From Stercoripulliclostridium_A sp045577735 (lineage in GTDB: Bacteria; Bacillota; Clostridia; Christensenellales; DTU072), in NCBI GenBank assembly GCA_045577735.1, contig JAZNIY010000022.1, positions 1-48,603 of the forward strand: 48,603 nt of DNA. The letters run 5' to 3'. Under the pieces are notes generated by a model that was not told the origin of the DNA, did no database searches, and saw nothing but the letters and a program-made list of their open reading frames with translations. Shown in pieces: positions 27,101-33,306 of this stretch. The translations under genes and the position numbers were made by a program. Each line of letters begins with the position of its first letter. The stretch's first letter is position 1.

Positions 27101-28980
27101 GAAGCACCAAGGCAGTATTTACCATCCATAAGGCAACTGCCATAGAGAGCGAAAGCGCACTTCCCACACTTTCTGCCATCACCTATGGTAACGCCATTAA
27201 GACGGGTACCATAGAAGGTGGTCGCATAGTATACGTAAGTGGTAAAAACGGCGTTTTGGGTACCTTCCGTTACCTGGATCAAGATACCATACTCGGTGAC
27301 GTTGGCATATATGACCAAGTAAAGGTACTATTCACGCCCACCGATACGGCTAACTATGAAAACTTCATATTCACCATGCCCGTAGAGGTTGTAAAGGCAA
27401 ACGCAACTCTTAAAGTTAGTGCAAACGCCTTCACCTACGGCGAAAGCATCACTAGCCCTGTATTCACTACCGTGCCCCAAGGTCTAAACGTAGACAACTC
27501 CAAGTTCGACCAAGAAATTCGTGGTACCATCCAAAGAGTAGGCACCTACGTTTATACCGCCTATATTAATGAAAAGAACTATCAAGGTGAAATAACCTAC
27601 GCTATTGAAGTTTATAAGAAGAAGATATCCATTGCCTTCTACCGTGACAGCACTAGAGTAGACAGCTATACGGCATCGTACGGACTCGCATACAGCGCAA
27701 AGGCACAAATCGTTGCCGATACCTTGGTAGGGGATGACGTGGTTCAAAAGAGCGAGCTTGAAAAACTAATGCTCTACCACTACACCAACCTAGACACCGG
27801 CGCAACCGAAATCGTTCCTCCCACAACCATTGGTAACTATACCGTTACTGCCGTTATGGAACATAACGATTACTATATCGACAGAGAGAACTCCACGGTA
27901 AACTATACCGTCACGAGAGCAACGGTTAGCTCCATAGAGTTCGACCTAGCCACCCTTTCCGACCAAGTATACGGCTCGGTAAGTATGCCCGTTGTTATCA
28001 CAAGCCCTGCAAACGTTGGCTTCGTAGTTGAATTCCCCGGCTACGATCAAATGCCCACCTCTGCAGGTAACTACTCCATTAAAGTTACCATTCAAGACGA
28101 AAATTACTTCGCAACCGAACGTACTGCAATGTTCCGCATCAACCCCAAAGAGATAAGCCTAGAAAACATAAAGGCATACTCCAAGGCATACGACGGACTA
28201 CCCGACATCGAGGTAACGGGCGAGCTAAAGGGCGTTATGAGTGACGACGAAGTAAAGGTAAACTTGAGGGCTCATACCCTAGACAACAAGGTTAACGTTG
28301 GTGCTCACTCCGTTGTATTGGAATCCTGGGGACTCTACGGACTACACGCCAAGAACTACTCCTTGCGCGCACCTCTATATAACCTAACCACCACGATCAC
28401 CAACAAGGTTATAACCGATCCCAATACCTCCAGCTATATCACCTCACCCGAGGGATTCAGCTCCAATATTACGGTATCATTCCAAGAGGTATACGATACC
28501 ATTGACAACACCAACTTCTTCACCCAACTCGTAGGTCAAAAGGCCACCGTTCAAGTAATAACCGTCAAAGAAAACGGCTTGAACACCGTCCTCGATAGCA
28601 AAGTTAAGTTCCACGTACTAATTCCCGAGGAATACAGGGATGCCAAGAACTTGACGGTAGAGGGACTGGGCAACTTGGAGAACGCCGTTATCACGCGCGA
28701 GGGCGACTACGTTACCTTCTATGCCGATGCTTCCGGTGAAATCATATTCTACAAGAACGACTTCCCATACTGGGTAATCATAGTGGGCGCTGTCATCTTA
28801 ATGATAATTCTCGGTGGAGTATTTGCACTAATCGCACTACCGCTCAGAAGACGTCACCACATTGCAAGAGATGCTAGAAACGCATACACTTGGAACCAAG
28901 AAATCGATGGCAGAGAACACGCATTCCGCAAGAAAGTGGAACAAGAAATCATTGAACGCAAACGCAGATGGAGATACTAA
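18145..28980 (+). CDS. Giant MBG/YDG-repeat surface protein, 3611 residues
   Basis: The start at 18145 has GGAGG six bases upstream. An in-frame ATG at 18073 lies at or before the expected transcription start and is rejected. A signal peptide with a hydrophobic core near residues 10-35 ends around ANA. An N-terminal beta region is followed by an Ig-like domain at about 420-570 (EYGLILYAVDEAGNVSS). From about residue 800 to 3400 come some twenty MBG-type repeats, marked by YTIKKADPG, MIISKRELTI, YVIEKRDLSE, TIHKATAI and YTVTRATVSS linkers. The last is a YDG-like repeat (SKAYDGLPDIEVTGEL). A membrane helix lies at about 3542-3565, then a basic tail of about 45 residues ending RKRRWRY. No LPXTG is present. 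I infer a long fibre reaching out from the membrane, possibly an adhesin. Antisense frames in this gene are shadows of its biased codon use. Confidence 0.88.
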   Translation: MRNSTMRFANKLCITIALSVLVVCIATFAFLATAPRVDAPIANAALSSGTTTTLNTGLGLQYGTNFLRTTNDDFYAEGVDAPSVGYTGSGIMGSGSYTLVTKPEVVAGSTSDYSEMNPNTAVYYGILDEDISTTFTYSVDISARNVTSDVSILIRAYFSSEGSSGGKLSETQVEHEVNIIGGSSVYNTNQSVSIYVNGQTTATLNCHLYVETIVTSGSNVITFSNPNVFVSAESNQLMLNANTGVSLSVSGANRKTVTIANVYSPTGMEQLANLYVKEGDTIIVQTALMDTNEGSEPVQVFSPYYAAAFGRAGSACVDWYTYYNKEYSRNKTYLARVDEETHLYMPDTADAQYQYKYNAYQGFYATFKVTSGVTNATTLQIIPRLMRTVDGSSYDYWLPKSDTLLDDVQNYQININVDNSAPTSPKLDATKTLGLAIANKEWYTASDSFELDYEYTENMDREDVATEYVYAFIVSTKFSDFPTKYDFTPGSGASYTYTAGNEKLTVRRNELGAFSNDANAKKNALTFTQAGEYGLILYAVDEAGNVSSPTLYTPNQINSPTVKVDASTMEVGAYIKYGDNAPLVPTISNKNEFTRYANVYVLAGSQYHDENGVCNYDINDDQPGVATSTMISVKRGIYVTVRIIMTSQQFSEYSLVRCDQGISVGRDNPPYVEDKQGNRIYDVTFKMDDALWTLNATTERPVLAYFHRRVDLRLLDNDFTYTYENNSARKITFASLMQAYFEHNPTGEVILTQPKIAVEYFKLFNITIKSEYIVTDSGQTILQGGGNIVIDGTTYDIGADFNQNEFVRGSIPFIVGDGEYYVRKSRLLSTVDEGGIAYRNYELTCYNLNAGNAEGYSDAGDYVYRAYVVADDNTHFYGEKIDGYTIKKADPGVLDPFAKNILTYGQSLGELIFSSYDLTNNEIPVNRVLAFGSYSYQMVSSGVFGTYVIEVPTIGSDDYNRHVVATNYPITVVFRPVDLTTLSDSDIKNNFDILKEYFEEVYNSYGGVSGYRLKEGVQTAVNYNPATLSIPITVVHKTATVTAIDASLDVSYDGYEKHAEAFVTTIEDEGVVRVDNQPLIFEYKLRGASDDTYTKQAPEQAGQYTVRIIIDSLASNYVSDYEIRDMIISKRELTITIDSADEHYTTLDSEMTIGNASASEMLTYTYSHTQSASYLSGYFEGEEFTQVKGLLYRYSFFKQGYYNQNSELVELQDQIWSDPIEVLGATSLDAGLYMMRVEIDNLNHAGEKYIVVDVKQVRRGDVSDLSISSPSVRATYEHYELNDTYKGLVGHLEYGDTLADMRDTILGNSGSAKYSPRGATNPIVVNSRFVFETEQEYVQRVFEQSGTIFSMDVNGLGQPVFPMNYNESDILVPYTVRILWQAGTVQEGVFVPNNNFRMEEIYTSIYVVRAVPDFSNYGRTDIIYGWTVGESQFTGTVSSHGFEFGESDFTMTLAPETLALVPFGGENTISASFAPSEELIRKYRPVNNVQLPILVHKREVEFSFELTNVLPGDYDENTYQNVLTHVYGALYENPVTTVTATGVSTVDTRSIVPEYIFLRNYNENEELKEGESLYSYGNKTYVNIGTITPSTPVGSYFVVVKVQDGEQNFTGSTIISYYVIKGTLYFNGIMPTFKIQYGDNLLDVDFGSVTVANDPYGNYNKFFAGTIKVAYLIEDEYVFDYCPDVYTDSTKKNAYLIFEPTGTDSVVNEYNKNFRPYVGEYYLEVAKRDLSGDIVVEGTENLVFDLETKEITASLKDPVTGEDLPLKVTYLTDCRYAGNHQVDVAVDSGVENYTGYTLVNFNIAKAQMRVNNKATNEVYNAKAHSFKPDWETDLVQFATYNFTFNYVYRDYTNSVLGSLPIEIGRYTVDVQLVDDNFFYSGLHYLYITPDVKGYKGLEQTYSINGFMPVTPEYNEIVLDNGDTRKHPDVDYKVEYKSEGLGEEYFTTVMPFNAGTYDVRFTWNQRGYVEEVLLVMVVSKAEANLSGIFNEYKTTYTGEALPIERNPLFVLPESVTNADYYYKKEGAPESEYTLVVPTEAGSYDVKIVLDDLDYKGEKVTRYIIDKATLEVKMLPNVSSDGGNVFFNTPSSEVEFTYHAGDGTGINLSDVQFPLDPTRVIEGKWELVSDVSAYRVGERTVQIVFLPTNPNFYSIEAETQINIVQKDISEHITFQEEFEMVGDKLVIRRPFIAEKIGINPILDPDANLPYAENVYFTVTYGDTTTQPVDVVPGGYAVTVTLSDANYSGYLDNVVLVIEPATDLTVVLPEFRSIEVGGVLNDKYVINSTGGVYIASNNRAIQGRFTIVIDLEDPNYVDDDPSTVGVIDPGIKMTKANLQPIEIQFIPDKDVNNVSSYRVRAYINVIGDDLAFDVENDIVITSSASKIIYGAPLSSYNISIVTGVEATVEWANPEKIVNVGELVEFIMTPNDYDTYNVKRYYATLNPAVQKAEMYLSSDSAVVLYEGQAVRNAMPQIRLFNEYLGGLQNLTPEQEAVFEISNYEYTISSTNLDYVATSLDLGNYINNLTVTLTITHPNYETLIQEFPVFVKRQITEFNVANKSKYYDGNAVTIKDLGITLVGTTYIPNDDEVVFKNIVLNGVAVSEIRKAGTYTVTIAIVEDKVGENGTELNGSHVGEYTFTYVIEKRDLSEHIDAYFRNALNQRVEFSAGTTYAEYVEFTADFLPFLDEEGNVIYDEDGNPVRPVVDRASIQFMHYSRSMAYSYGTLPPTDAGDYVVVVNVNDAYYVGSKTYEYSIVKRLAEIQVDAGYYYTYDPNGVVNIVPVVSNNISSEYLQILYKPLGSNVGTTEKPVNVGNYEVVINIVNHPNVMGSATTRLTISSAPVMVEELPVVNTSLKYGTMLKHVGISGGIVEAVGGARVDGTFAFMYPETDNLPVGANSVQLVFTPYNSNYGTTTCSVTVNVVKALLNVEFTTLERVYTGEALYPGIDIEGGIKVNFTFRQGSLNVDRAVEAGVYEVTVNVTDANYEGSTKAVFTIHKATAIESESALPTLSAITYGNAIKTGTIEGGRIVYVSGKNGVLGTFRYLDQDTILGDVGIYDQVKVLFTPTDTANYENFIFTMPVEVVKANATLKVSANAFTYGESITSPVFTTVPQGLNVDNSKFDQEIRGTIQRVGTYVYTAYINEKNYQGEITYAIEVYKKKISIAFYRDSTRVDSYTASYGLAYSAKAQIVADTLVGDDVVQKSELEKLMLYHYTNLDTGATEIVPPTTIGNYTVTAVMEHNDYYIDRENSTVNYTVTRATVSSIEFDLATLSDQVYGSVSMPVVITSPANVGFVVEFPGYDQMPTSAGNYSIKVTIQDENYFATERTAMFRINPKEISLENIKAYSKAYDGLPDIEVTGELKGVMSDDEVKVNLRAHTLDNKVNVGAHSVVLESWGLYGLHAKNYSLRAPLYNLTTTITNKVITDPNTSSYITSPEGFSSNITVSFQEVYDTIDNTNFFTQLVGQKATVQVITVKENGLNTVLDSKVKFHVLIPEEYRDAKNLTVEGLGNLENAVITREGDYVTFYADASGEIIFYKNDFPYWVIIVGAVILMIILGGVFALIALPLRRRHHIARDARNAYTWNQEIDGREHAFRKKVEQEIIERKRRWRY

Positions 28981-30761
28981 ACCTAAAAAGGAGAGCAGGG
29001 CACTTATTAGTGCTTTGCTCTCTTATGCTAATAATACTTTTAATTGCATTTTCCCCCCTTGCAACCGGGGGCACTTTGGCTTATGCCGATAACTCGGACA
29101 CCATAGGAAGTGGTGGTGGCGCAATCGAAATCGACGACGTCACCGAGGGGCTTGTCAATAGAACCTACTCCAACTTTGAAAGGGGTAGGAAGCTTAAAGT
29201 CACCCTCCCAATGAGCACGGTTTCGGTATATTTTGCATACGAAATTGACTCTAGCGAGCAAGTTTACGCCATATCGGGCGAGGCTGATATTGACGAGGAT
29301 ATTCCCTACCTGCTCCACGAGGGCAAGGTGGAAAAGAACGAGGTGGAAACCAAGACTCTTGGCAAGGTAACGAGTGCTTGGACGGATATAAGCGTCGTTT
29401 ACGAAAAGAAGGTGTTTTACGTTGAGGTGCATCATAACGGCACTTTGTACGTTGAATGCACCCTTGACGGCGAGAGCGACAGATTGAAGGCGACCTCACT
29501 CATTAAGGATATCGACGGACTTTCCCCCAAAATGCAAACGGGCATTATTGCTCACGGCCTACAAAACGAAATGGGGCAAGCAGTTTTCGAGTGCACTGCA
29601 ACCTTCGAGGACGCACGCGCAGGAAACACCCTTGCTCAAGCACGCTCGGGGCTTGCCGAAATCCTTATTATAAGGACGGACGTTGCGCTAAGCGATATGA
29701 CGGAGGGGGAACTGGAAAGTGCTGACGTGGAAACTATATGCGCTTGGGAGCCCCTTGCAAACGCCCAAATAGTGCTCTCCCAAAAAGTCACCTTTACCAT
29801 CGACAAAGAGGGATACTATTACTACTTCGTGGTGGACAGAGTGGGCAACCTACAAATTAACGAAATGCTGGGTGGCAAGTTCAGCCGTGAGGACTACTCC
29901 GACACCGACTCACGCTTCTACGTTACCGACTCCTCTGCCGGCAGTAGTGGGGTGAGCTACTCCGTTAAGAACTATATGATAACCATAGGCGAGGAGCTTA
30001 GCGAATACGAGGACACGGTTAACGGTGAAGTCTATACGAAAGCATTAAGCGCATACTCCACACTTTTGCTTCGTTTCTACTCCGGGGAATCCCAAACCAA
30101 CCGTGAGGGTATCTCAAAAGCGTGGTTTTCTTTCTTCCGTAACGAATATACGGCATTCAAAAACGCCTATAGCGTAGGAGCTAACTACTCAACGAGTATT
30201 ATTAACGGCGACCTACTCCCCGCAAGCATAAAGTGCCTTAACCTTAGTAGCGAAACCATAAAGTGCCTCGGTGGTGACGAGGTAAAGGCATCCTTCATTA
30301 TTGCACGTTACGAGGGAAGTGAAATCGACCAAGAGTTACTAAACCTTTACGGCAACACAAAAAACGTAAAGGCATACAAAATGAGTTACAGCTTGACGGT
30401 AAACGGAGTAGCTTCCACGGTACCAAAGAGCGAACTTATATACGAAATTTTCGGGCTACCCGAAAGCGTTAACAACTTTAAGGTATACCTTAAAACCTCA
30501 AACGGATACGTAGAATGTAACCAAGTTAAGGGAGAAAACTGGCTTCGTTTCACCTCCAAAGACCTCAATAGTGGGGACTACTACCTCATTTATGAAGACA
30601 CTTCCAAAACCACCAACCTACTACCCTTGTGGATAAGCCTCGGTGTTGTAGGCGGGCTCGCAGTAGTGGGAGGGGTGGTAGTGTTAGTTCTTTGGAAGAA
30701 GGGTAACCTGGTTGACCGCACAAAGCCTTTGTCCCAAGAGGTTACGGAAAAAGGGGAATAA
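28968..30761 (+). CDS. Type I membrane surface protein of unknown family
   Basis: This 597-residue protein overlaps the end of the giant gene by 13 bases, which suggests translational coupling. It has a basic n-region (KRR at 7-9), a long hydrophobic signal segment ending near ATGGTLAYA, and a beta-rich ectodomain. A C-terminal helix at about 552-576 (ISLGVVGGLAVVGGVVVLVL) is followed by a short tail. I do not recognise the ectodomain. Its N-terminal third has alternating hydrophobic strands, and the juxtamembrane part (FRFTSKDLNSGDYYLIYED-like order) resembles the membrane-proximal part of the giant protein in general layout only. An alternative start at 29025 would lose the positive n-region. 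A strong hairpin covers the first codons (28991-29022). It is probably a partner of the giant protein. Confidence 0.7.
   Translation: MEILNLKRRAGHLLVLCSLMLIILLIAFSPLATGGTLAYADNSDTIGSGGGAIEIDDVTEGLVNRTYSNFERGRKLKVTLPMSTVSVYFAYEIDSSEQVYAISGEADIDEDIPYLLHEGKVEKNEVETKTLGKVTSAWTDISVVYEKKVFYVEVHHNGTLYVECTLDGESDRLKATSLIKDIDGLSPKMQTGIIAHGLQNEMGQAVFECTATFEDARAGNTLAQARSGLAEILIIRTDVALSDMTEGELESADVETICAWEPLANAQIVLSQKVTFTIDKEGYYYYFVVDRVGNLQINEMLGGKFSREDYSDTDSRFYVTDSSAGSSGVSYSVKNYMITIGEELSEYEDTVNGEVYTKALSAYSTLLLRFYSGESQTNREGISKAWFSFFRNEYTAFKNAYSVGANYSTSIINGDLLPASIKCLNLSSETIKCLGGDEVKASFIIARYEGSEIDQELLNLYGNTKNVKAYKMSYSLTVNGVASTVPKSELIYEIFGLPESVNNFKVYLKTSNGYVECNQVKGENWLRFTSKDLNSGDYYLIYEDTSKTTNLLPLWISLGVVGGLAVVGGVVVLVLWKKGNLVDRTKPLSQEVTEKGE
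28991..29022 (+). other. RNA hairpin at the start of the 597-residue protein gene
   Basis: GAGAGCA and TGCTCTC pair outside, and GGGCACT and AGTGCTT pair inside, with a TATT loop. The 14 bp stem starts within the purine-rich AAAAAGGAG and ends two bases before an in-frame ATG at 29025. It is not followed by a U run, so it is not a classical terminator. It may tune translation between the two overlapping genes. Confidence 0.6.
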
Positions 30762-30763
30762 TT

Positions 30764-31612
30764 ATGTTGTATTTCAAAAAATCGATCGAGTATCTTTTCA
30801 AGTTGGAAAAGGGTAAGAGATTCTTGCTCCTCTTCCTAATTGCGCTCCCTGCCGGCGTAGGGGTATTCTTTACTGCACCCACGTACGTCTACCATAATTG
30901 GTTAAAGGACTTCACGGTGGGGGATAGGAGTTATCTTTCCGCGCTGTTCTTTAATGGTCACGCCAATTCTACTCGCGTGCTGGTTGCAGGTGCCATTTTG
31001 ATTGTGGTATTGTTGTTTTGCATATCGGTTATGGCAAGCGTAGTATCACGTAACCTACGCGTGGGCGTGTTCAGTATAAATAGAAGATTGGCGCTCGAGT
31101 TTAACGAAGCGATTTTACCCACCTTTTTTGCAGTTCTATCTGCAATGGGCGTAGTTATAGTTGGAAAGCTACTACTTGCAACGCTCATCGTACTCTTCCA
31201 AACCATAGGGAACGTAGTTATATCGGCAATACTTTCCACGTTTGCCTTATTCCTTAACGTATTGGTGGTATGTTATTCAATATCGGTGGGCATTTTGTAT
31301 CTTCCCTATATGACTTTTAACGGACTTAAGCCCACGGTTGCGCTTGCACAAAGTGCCAACAGGATGGGTGGCAGAACGGGCGCCAGGATGTTTGGAGCAG
31401 TAGTTATTCCCATTCTTATAATATACGTTATAGGGGCTCTTGTGGGCATGGCGAACAGCTTTATAGCCTCTCTTGTAGTGGAAAGCGTGCTCTACTCATT
31501 TGGCCTAGTATATCTAATAACTCTCTCGTTCGTTTCATATTATGAGATAAACGAACTACCACGTGAAGATTATCCACGCGAGTTCTTCTTCACCAAGATT
31601 AAGAGGAGATAA
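30764..31612 (+). CDS. Polytopic membrane protein, unknown family
   Basis: This 282-residue protein has about six hydrophobic helices, with a charged loop around residues 40-60 and a conserved-looking MTFNGLKPTVALAQSANRMGG amphipathic segment near residue 180. It starts two bases after the upstream stop. There is no transporter ATPase or catalytic motif. The first 20 residues are basic and amphipathic. The neighbouring gene encodes a similar-sized polytopic protein, so the two may form a heteromeric membrane complex serving the surface proteins encoded upstream. That is inference from operon context only. Confidence 0.6.
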   Translation: MLYFKKSIEYLFKLEKGKRFLLLFLIALPAGVGVFFTAPTYVYHNWLKDFTVGDRSYLSALFFNGHANSTRVLVAGAILIVVLLFCISVMASVVSRNLRVGVFSINRRLALEFNEAILPTFFAVLSAMGVVIVGKLLLATLIVLFQTIGNVVISAILSTFALFLNVLVVCYSISVGILYLPYMTFNGLKPTVALAQSANRMGGRTGARMFGAVVIPILIIYVIGALVGMANSFIASLVVESVLYSFGLVYLITLSFVSYYEINELPREDYPREFFFTKIKRR

Positions 31613-31614
31613 TT

Positions 31615-32472
31615 ATGCTACTAAAACACTCCTTATCGATTACGATTACCAACGTACAACTAGTATTCAAGGTGCTGATTTATGCCTTTATAATATTCTT
31701 TATAGGCTCAGCCGTGCTGGTTACCATAGTTGATCCCATAATGGGAGCAATAGGTGACGGCTTCAATTTCGTAGAGTTTATAAACCAATTTATAAACAAC
31801 CTCACCGAGGGTGACGGCGCCGTATTCCAAAGCATAATCAATAGCGTAAACCGTTTTGCCGAGGAAAAACCCCAAGAACTTGCCAAGATACTTGGCCTAG
31901 GAACCGTGGTATTTGTGGGAATGAAGTATTTCTTCGCCCTCATAGTTTGCCCCTTGGCATACGTCCTCAGCCACAAAATGACCACCCATTTTACCGAAGG
32001 CTTCTTCCACGCAGTGGTATCGGTTGGCTTCAAGGGTGTGGGAATGGCAAGCCTCTATACCCTAATAAGCGCACCCATTGATATTCTAATTATCGTGGGC
32101 TGTTTCTTCCTCGGTAGGGCACTCACCGTTGTCGGCATATTTGGAATGATATTTGCAATAGTAGTGGGCCTACTCCTAGTAACGCTAAGGCTTTCCATTA
32201 TGGGGCAATGGCTCGCCGTATTTATAATCGAGAACATAAATTTCGGTCTACAATTCAAGCGTGGATTCCGTGCGGGCATCAAGTCCTTGAGCTATACCTA
32301 TCCCGCCTTACTAACCCTAGTGCTCGTCGAGTTTGGCATTGTAATGACTACTCTGGTTCCCACCTTCCTAATTATCCCCATCGTATCGGTACCTTTTGCG
32401 ATAGTTATGTTTGTGGCGGTGCATCTAGTTAATTACTATCGAGCAAACGAGTCTAACTACTACTATGAATAG
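31615..32472 (+). CDS. Polytopic membrane protein, unknown family
   Basis: This 285-residue protein has about five to six helices and one large loop near residues 45-95 (EFINQFINNLTEGDGAVFQS). A central region runs from FGMIFAIVVGLLLVTLRLS into MGQWLAVFIIENINFGLQ, followed by a basic RGFRAGIKSL loop. That order (helix, W, INFG, basic loop) is reminiscent of membrane proteins with two homologous halves, but I cannot name the family. It starts two bases after the previous stop, with AGGAG in the overlap zone. It is last in the operon. The TAG stop is formed by the first bases of a PAL element (GAATAGACTTTG). Confidence 0.6.
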   Translation: MLLKHSLSITITNVQLVFKVLIYAFIIFFIGSAVLVTIVDPIMGAIGDGFNFVEFINQFINNLTEGDGAVFQSIINSVNRFAEEKPQELAKILGLGTVVFVGMKYFFALIVCPLAYVLSHKMTTHFTEGFFHAVVSVGFKGVGMASLYTLISAPIDILIIVGCFFLGRALTVVGIFGMIFAIVVGLLLVTLRLSIMGQWLAVFIIENINFGLQFKRGFRAGIKSLSYTYPALLTLVLVEFGIVMTTLVPTFLIIPIVSVPFAIVMFVAVHLVNYYRANESNYYYE

Positions 32473-32550
32473 ACTTTGTTTTTTGGCGACATCCTTAGGA
32501 AAAAACAAAAAACACTCAGTCATTTACTTGTTGCGTAAACTCCCCTTGGG
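32469..32550 (+). repeat. PAL half element, core B; supplies a stop codon
   Basis: It begins ATAGACTTTGTTTTTTGGCG and has a centre TTTAC, TTGTTGC, GTAAA. It is cut off at CTCCCCTTGGG, where the next element begins. TAG at 32470-32472 ends the upstream gene. Confidence 0.8.
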
Positions 32551-32677
32551 ATAGACTTTGTTTTTTAGCGCTATACTGCGTCAATAGCAAAAAAATCTCA
32601 AGGAGCAGTACCCCAAGTACAGCAACCTTTCGGTTTTTTCACTTTTCCTTGTCTAGCATCCAAAAACCAAAGTCTAT
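32551..32677 (+). repeat. PAL element, complete, core A
   Basis: This 127 bp element has perfect ATAGACTTTG and CAAAGTCTAT ends. It is about 98 percent identical by eye to 48434-48559 and to the reverse of 26-151, except in the centre, which is CCCAA here and GCTA there, between the same GTAC arms. Confidence 0.92.
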
Positions 32678-32776
32678 TAGAGGTCTAGGAAAAGTAAGAG
32701 GAAACTCAAGCTGAATAATAAGGTTTTCCGTCCTACTTCATCCAAAAAACAAAGTCTATTAGAGGTCTAGGAAAAG
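32678..32776 (+). repeat. Linker and PAL remnant
   Basis: The linker is AGAGGTCTAGGAAAAGTAAG followed by CTCAAGCTGAATAATAAGG. A deleted PAL (GGTTTTCCGTCC to CAAAGTCTAT at 32757) comes next, then a second partial linker copy. Confidence 0.6.
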
Positions 32777-32906
32777 TAAAAACACGTTATTTTAGCACTA
32801 TTCTTTGAAAAAGTAAAAGAAGTTATCGGGGCGCAGTACGCTAAGTACAGCAACCCCTCAACTTTTTTATTTTCCTTCGACTAGCATCTAAACTAACGCG
32901 TTTTTA
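32777..32906 (+). repeat. PAL element, complete, core A, TAAAAACACG arms
   Basis: Apart from the centre (GCTAA against GTCA), it differs from 11112-11240 at only two positions. The left arm reads CACG where the right arm still reads CGCG. Confidence 0.9.
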
Positions 32907-32940
32907 GAGAAAGGATAATAAAGTAATGTAAAAAATAATG

Positions 32941-33170
32941 CTAAAAACCAAAGTCTATCAGAGGCTTAACACAGGTAAAATTAAGAAAAAAAACTCAAAT
33001 TTATCCTTGTGAACGTAGCAAAGCGCAGTGAAGCCGTTCCGCGAACAATTCGCAGTTACTTTGGTTAACCCAAAGACTACGTGGCTATCACCAAGTGTTG
33101 TGGTAACACAAGTTAATCGTTTTACTCATCAGGTTTGCTACGCAAACTACTGCGCTCCGCATTCCGCACT
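32941..33170 (+). repeat. PAL arm remnant and long CCGC-family block
   Basis: CTAAAAACCAAAGTCTAT (to 32958) is a lone PAL arm. It is followed by the third long block (CAGAGGCTTAACACAGGTAA through GTTTGCTACGCAAAC to CTCCGCATTCCGCACTTA). It is collinear with 16472-16690. Confidence 0.78.
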
Positions 33171-33241
33171 TACTTAGGCGTACATGACCCGAAGAGGAAC
33201 TTTTTTCTTCACAATGCAATTCGCTAAAAGACAAAGTCTAC
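33171..33241 (-). repeat. PAL right half, core B
   Basis: CTTAGGCGTACATGACCCG is followed by TTCTTCACAATGCAATTCGC and the end ACAAAGTCTAC. This is the right half of a B element whose left half is replaced by the CCGC block. It matches the right half of 44573-44699. Confidence 0.75.
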
Positions 33242-33306
33242 TAAGGATTTGGGCGAATATATTAGTTCGCTGAATATAAACGATAAACATAAAATGGAGG
33301 GATAGT

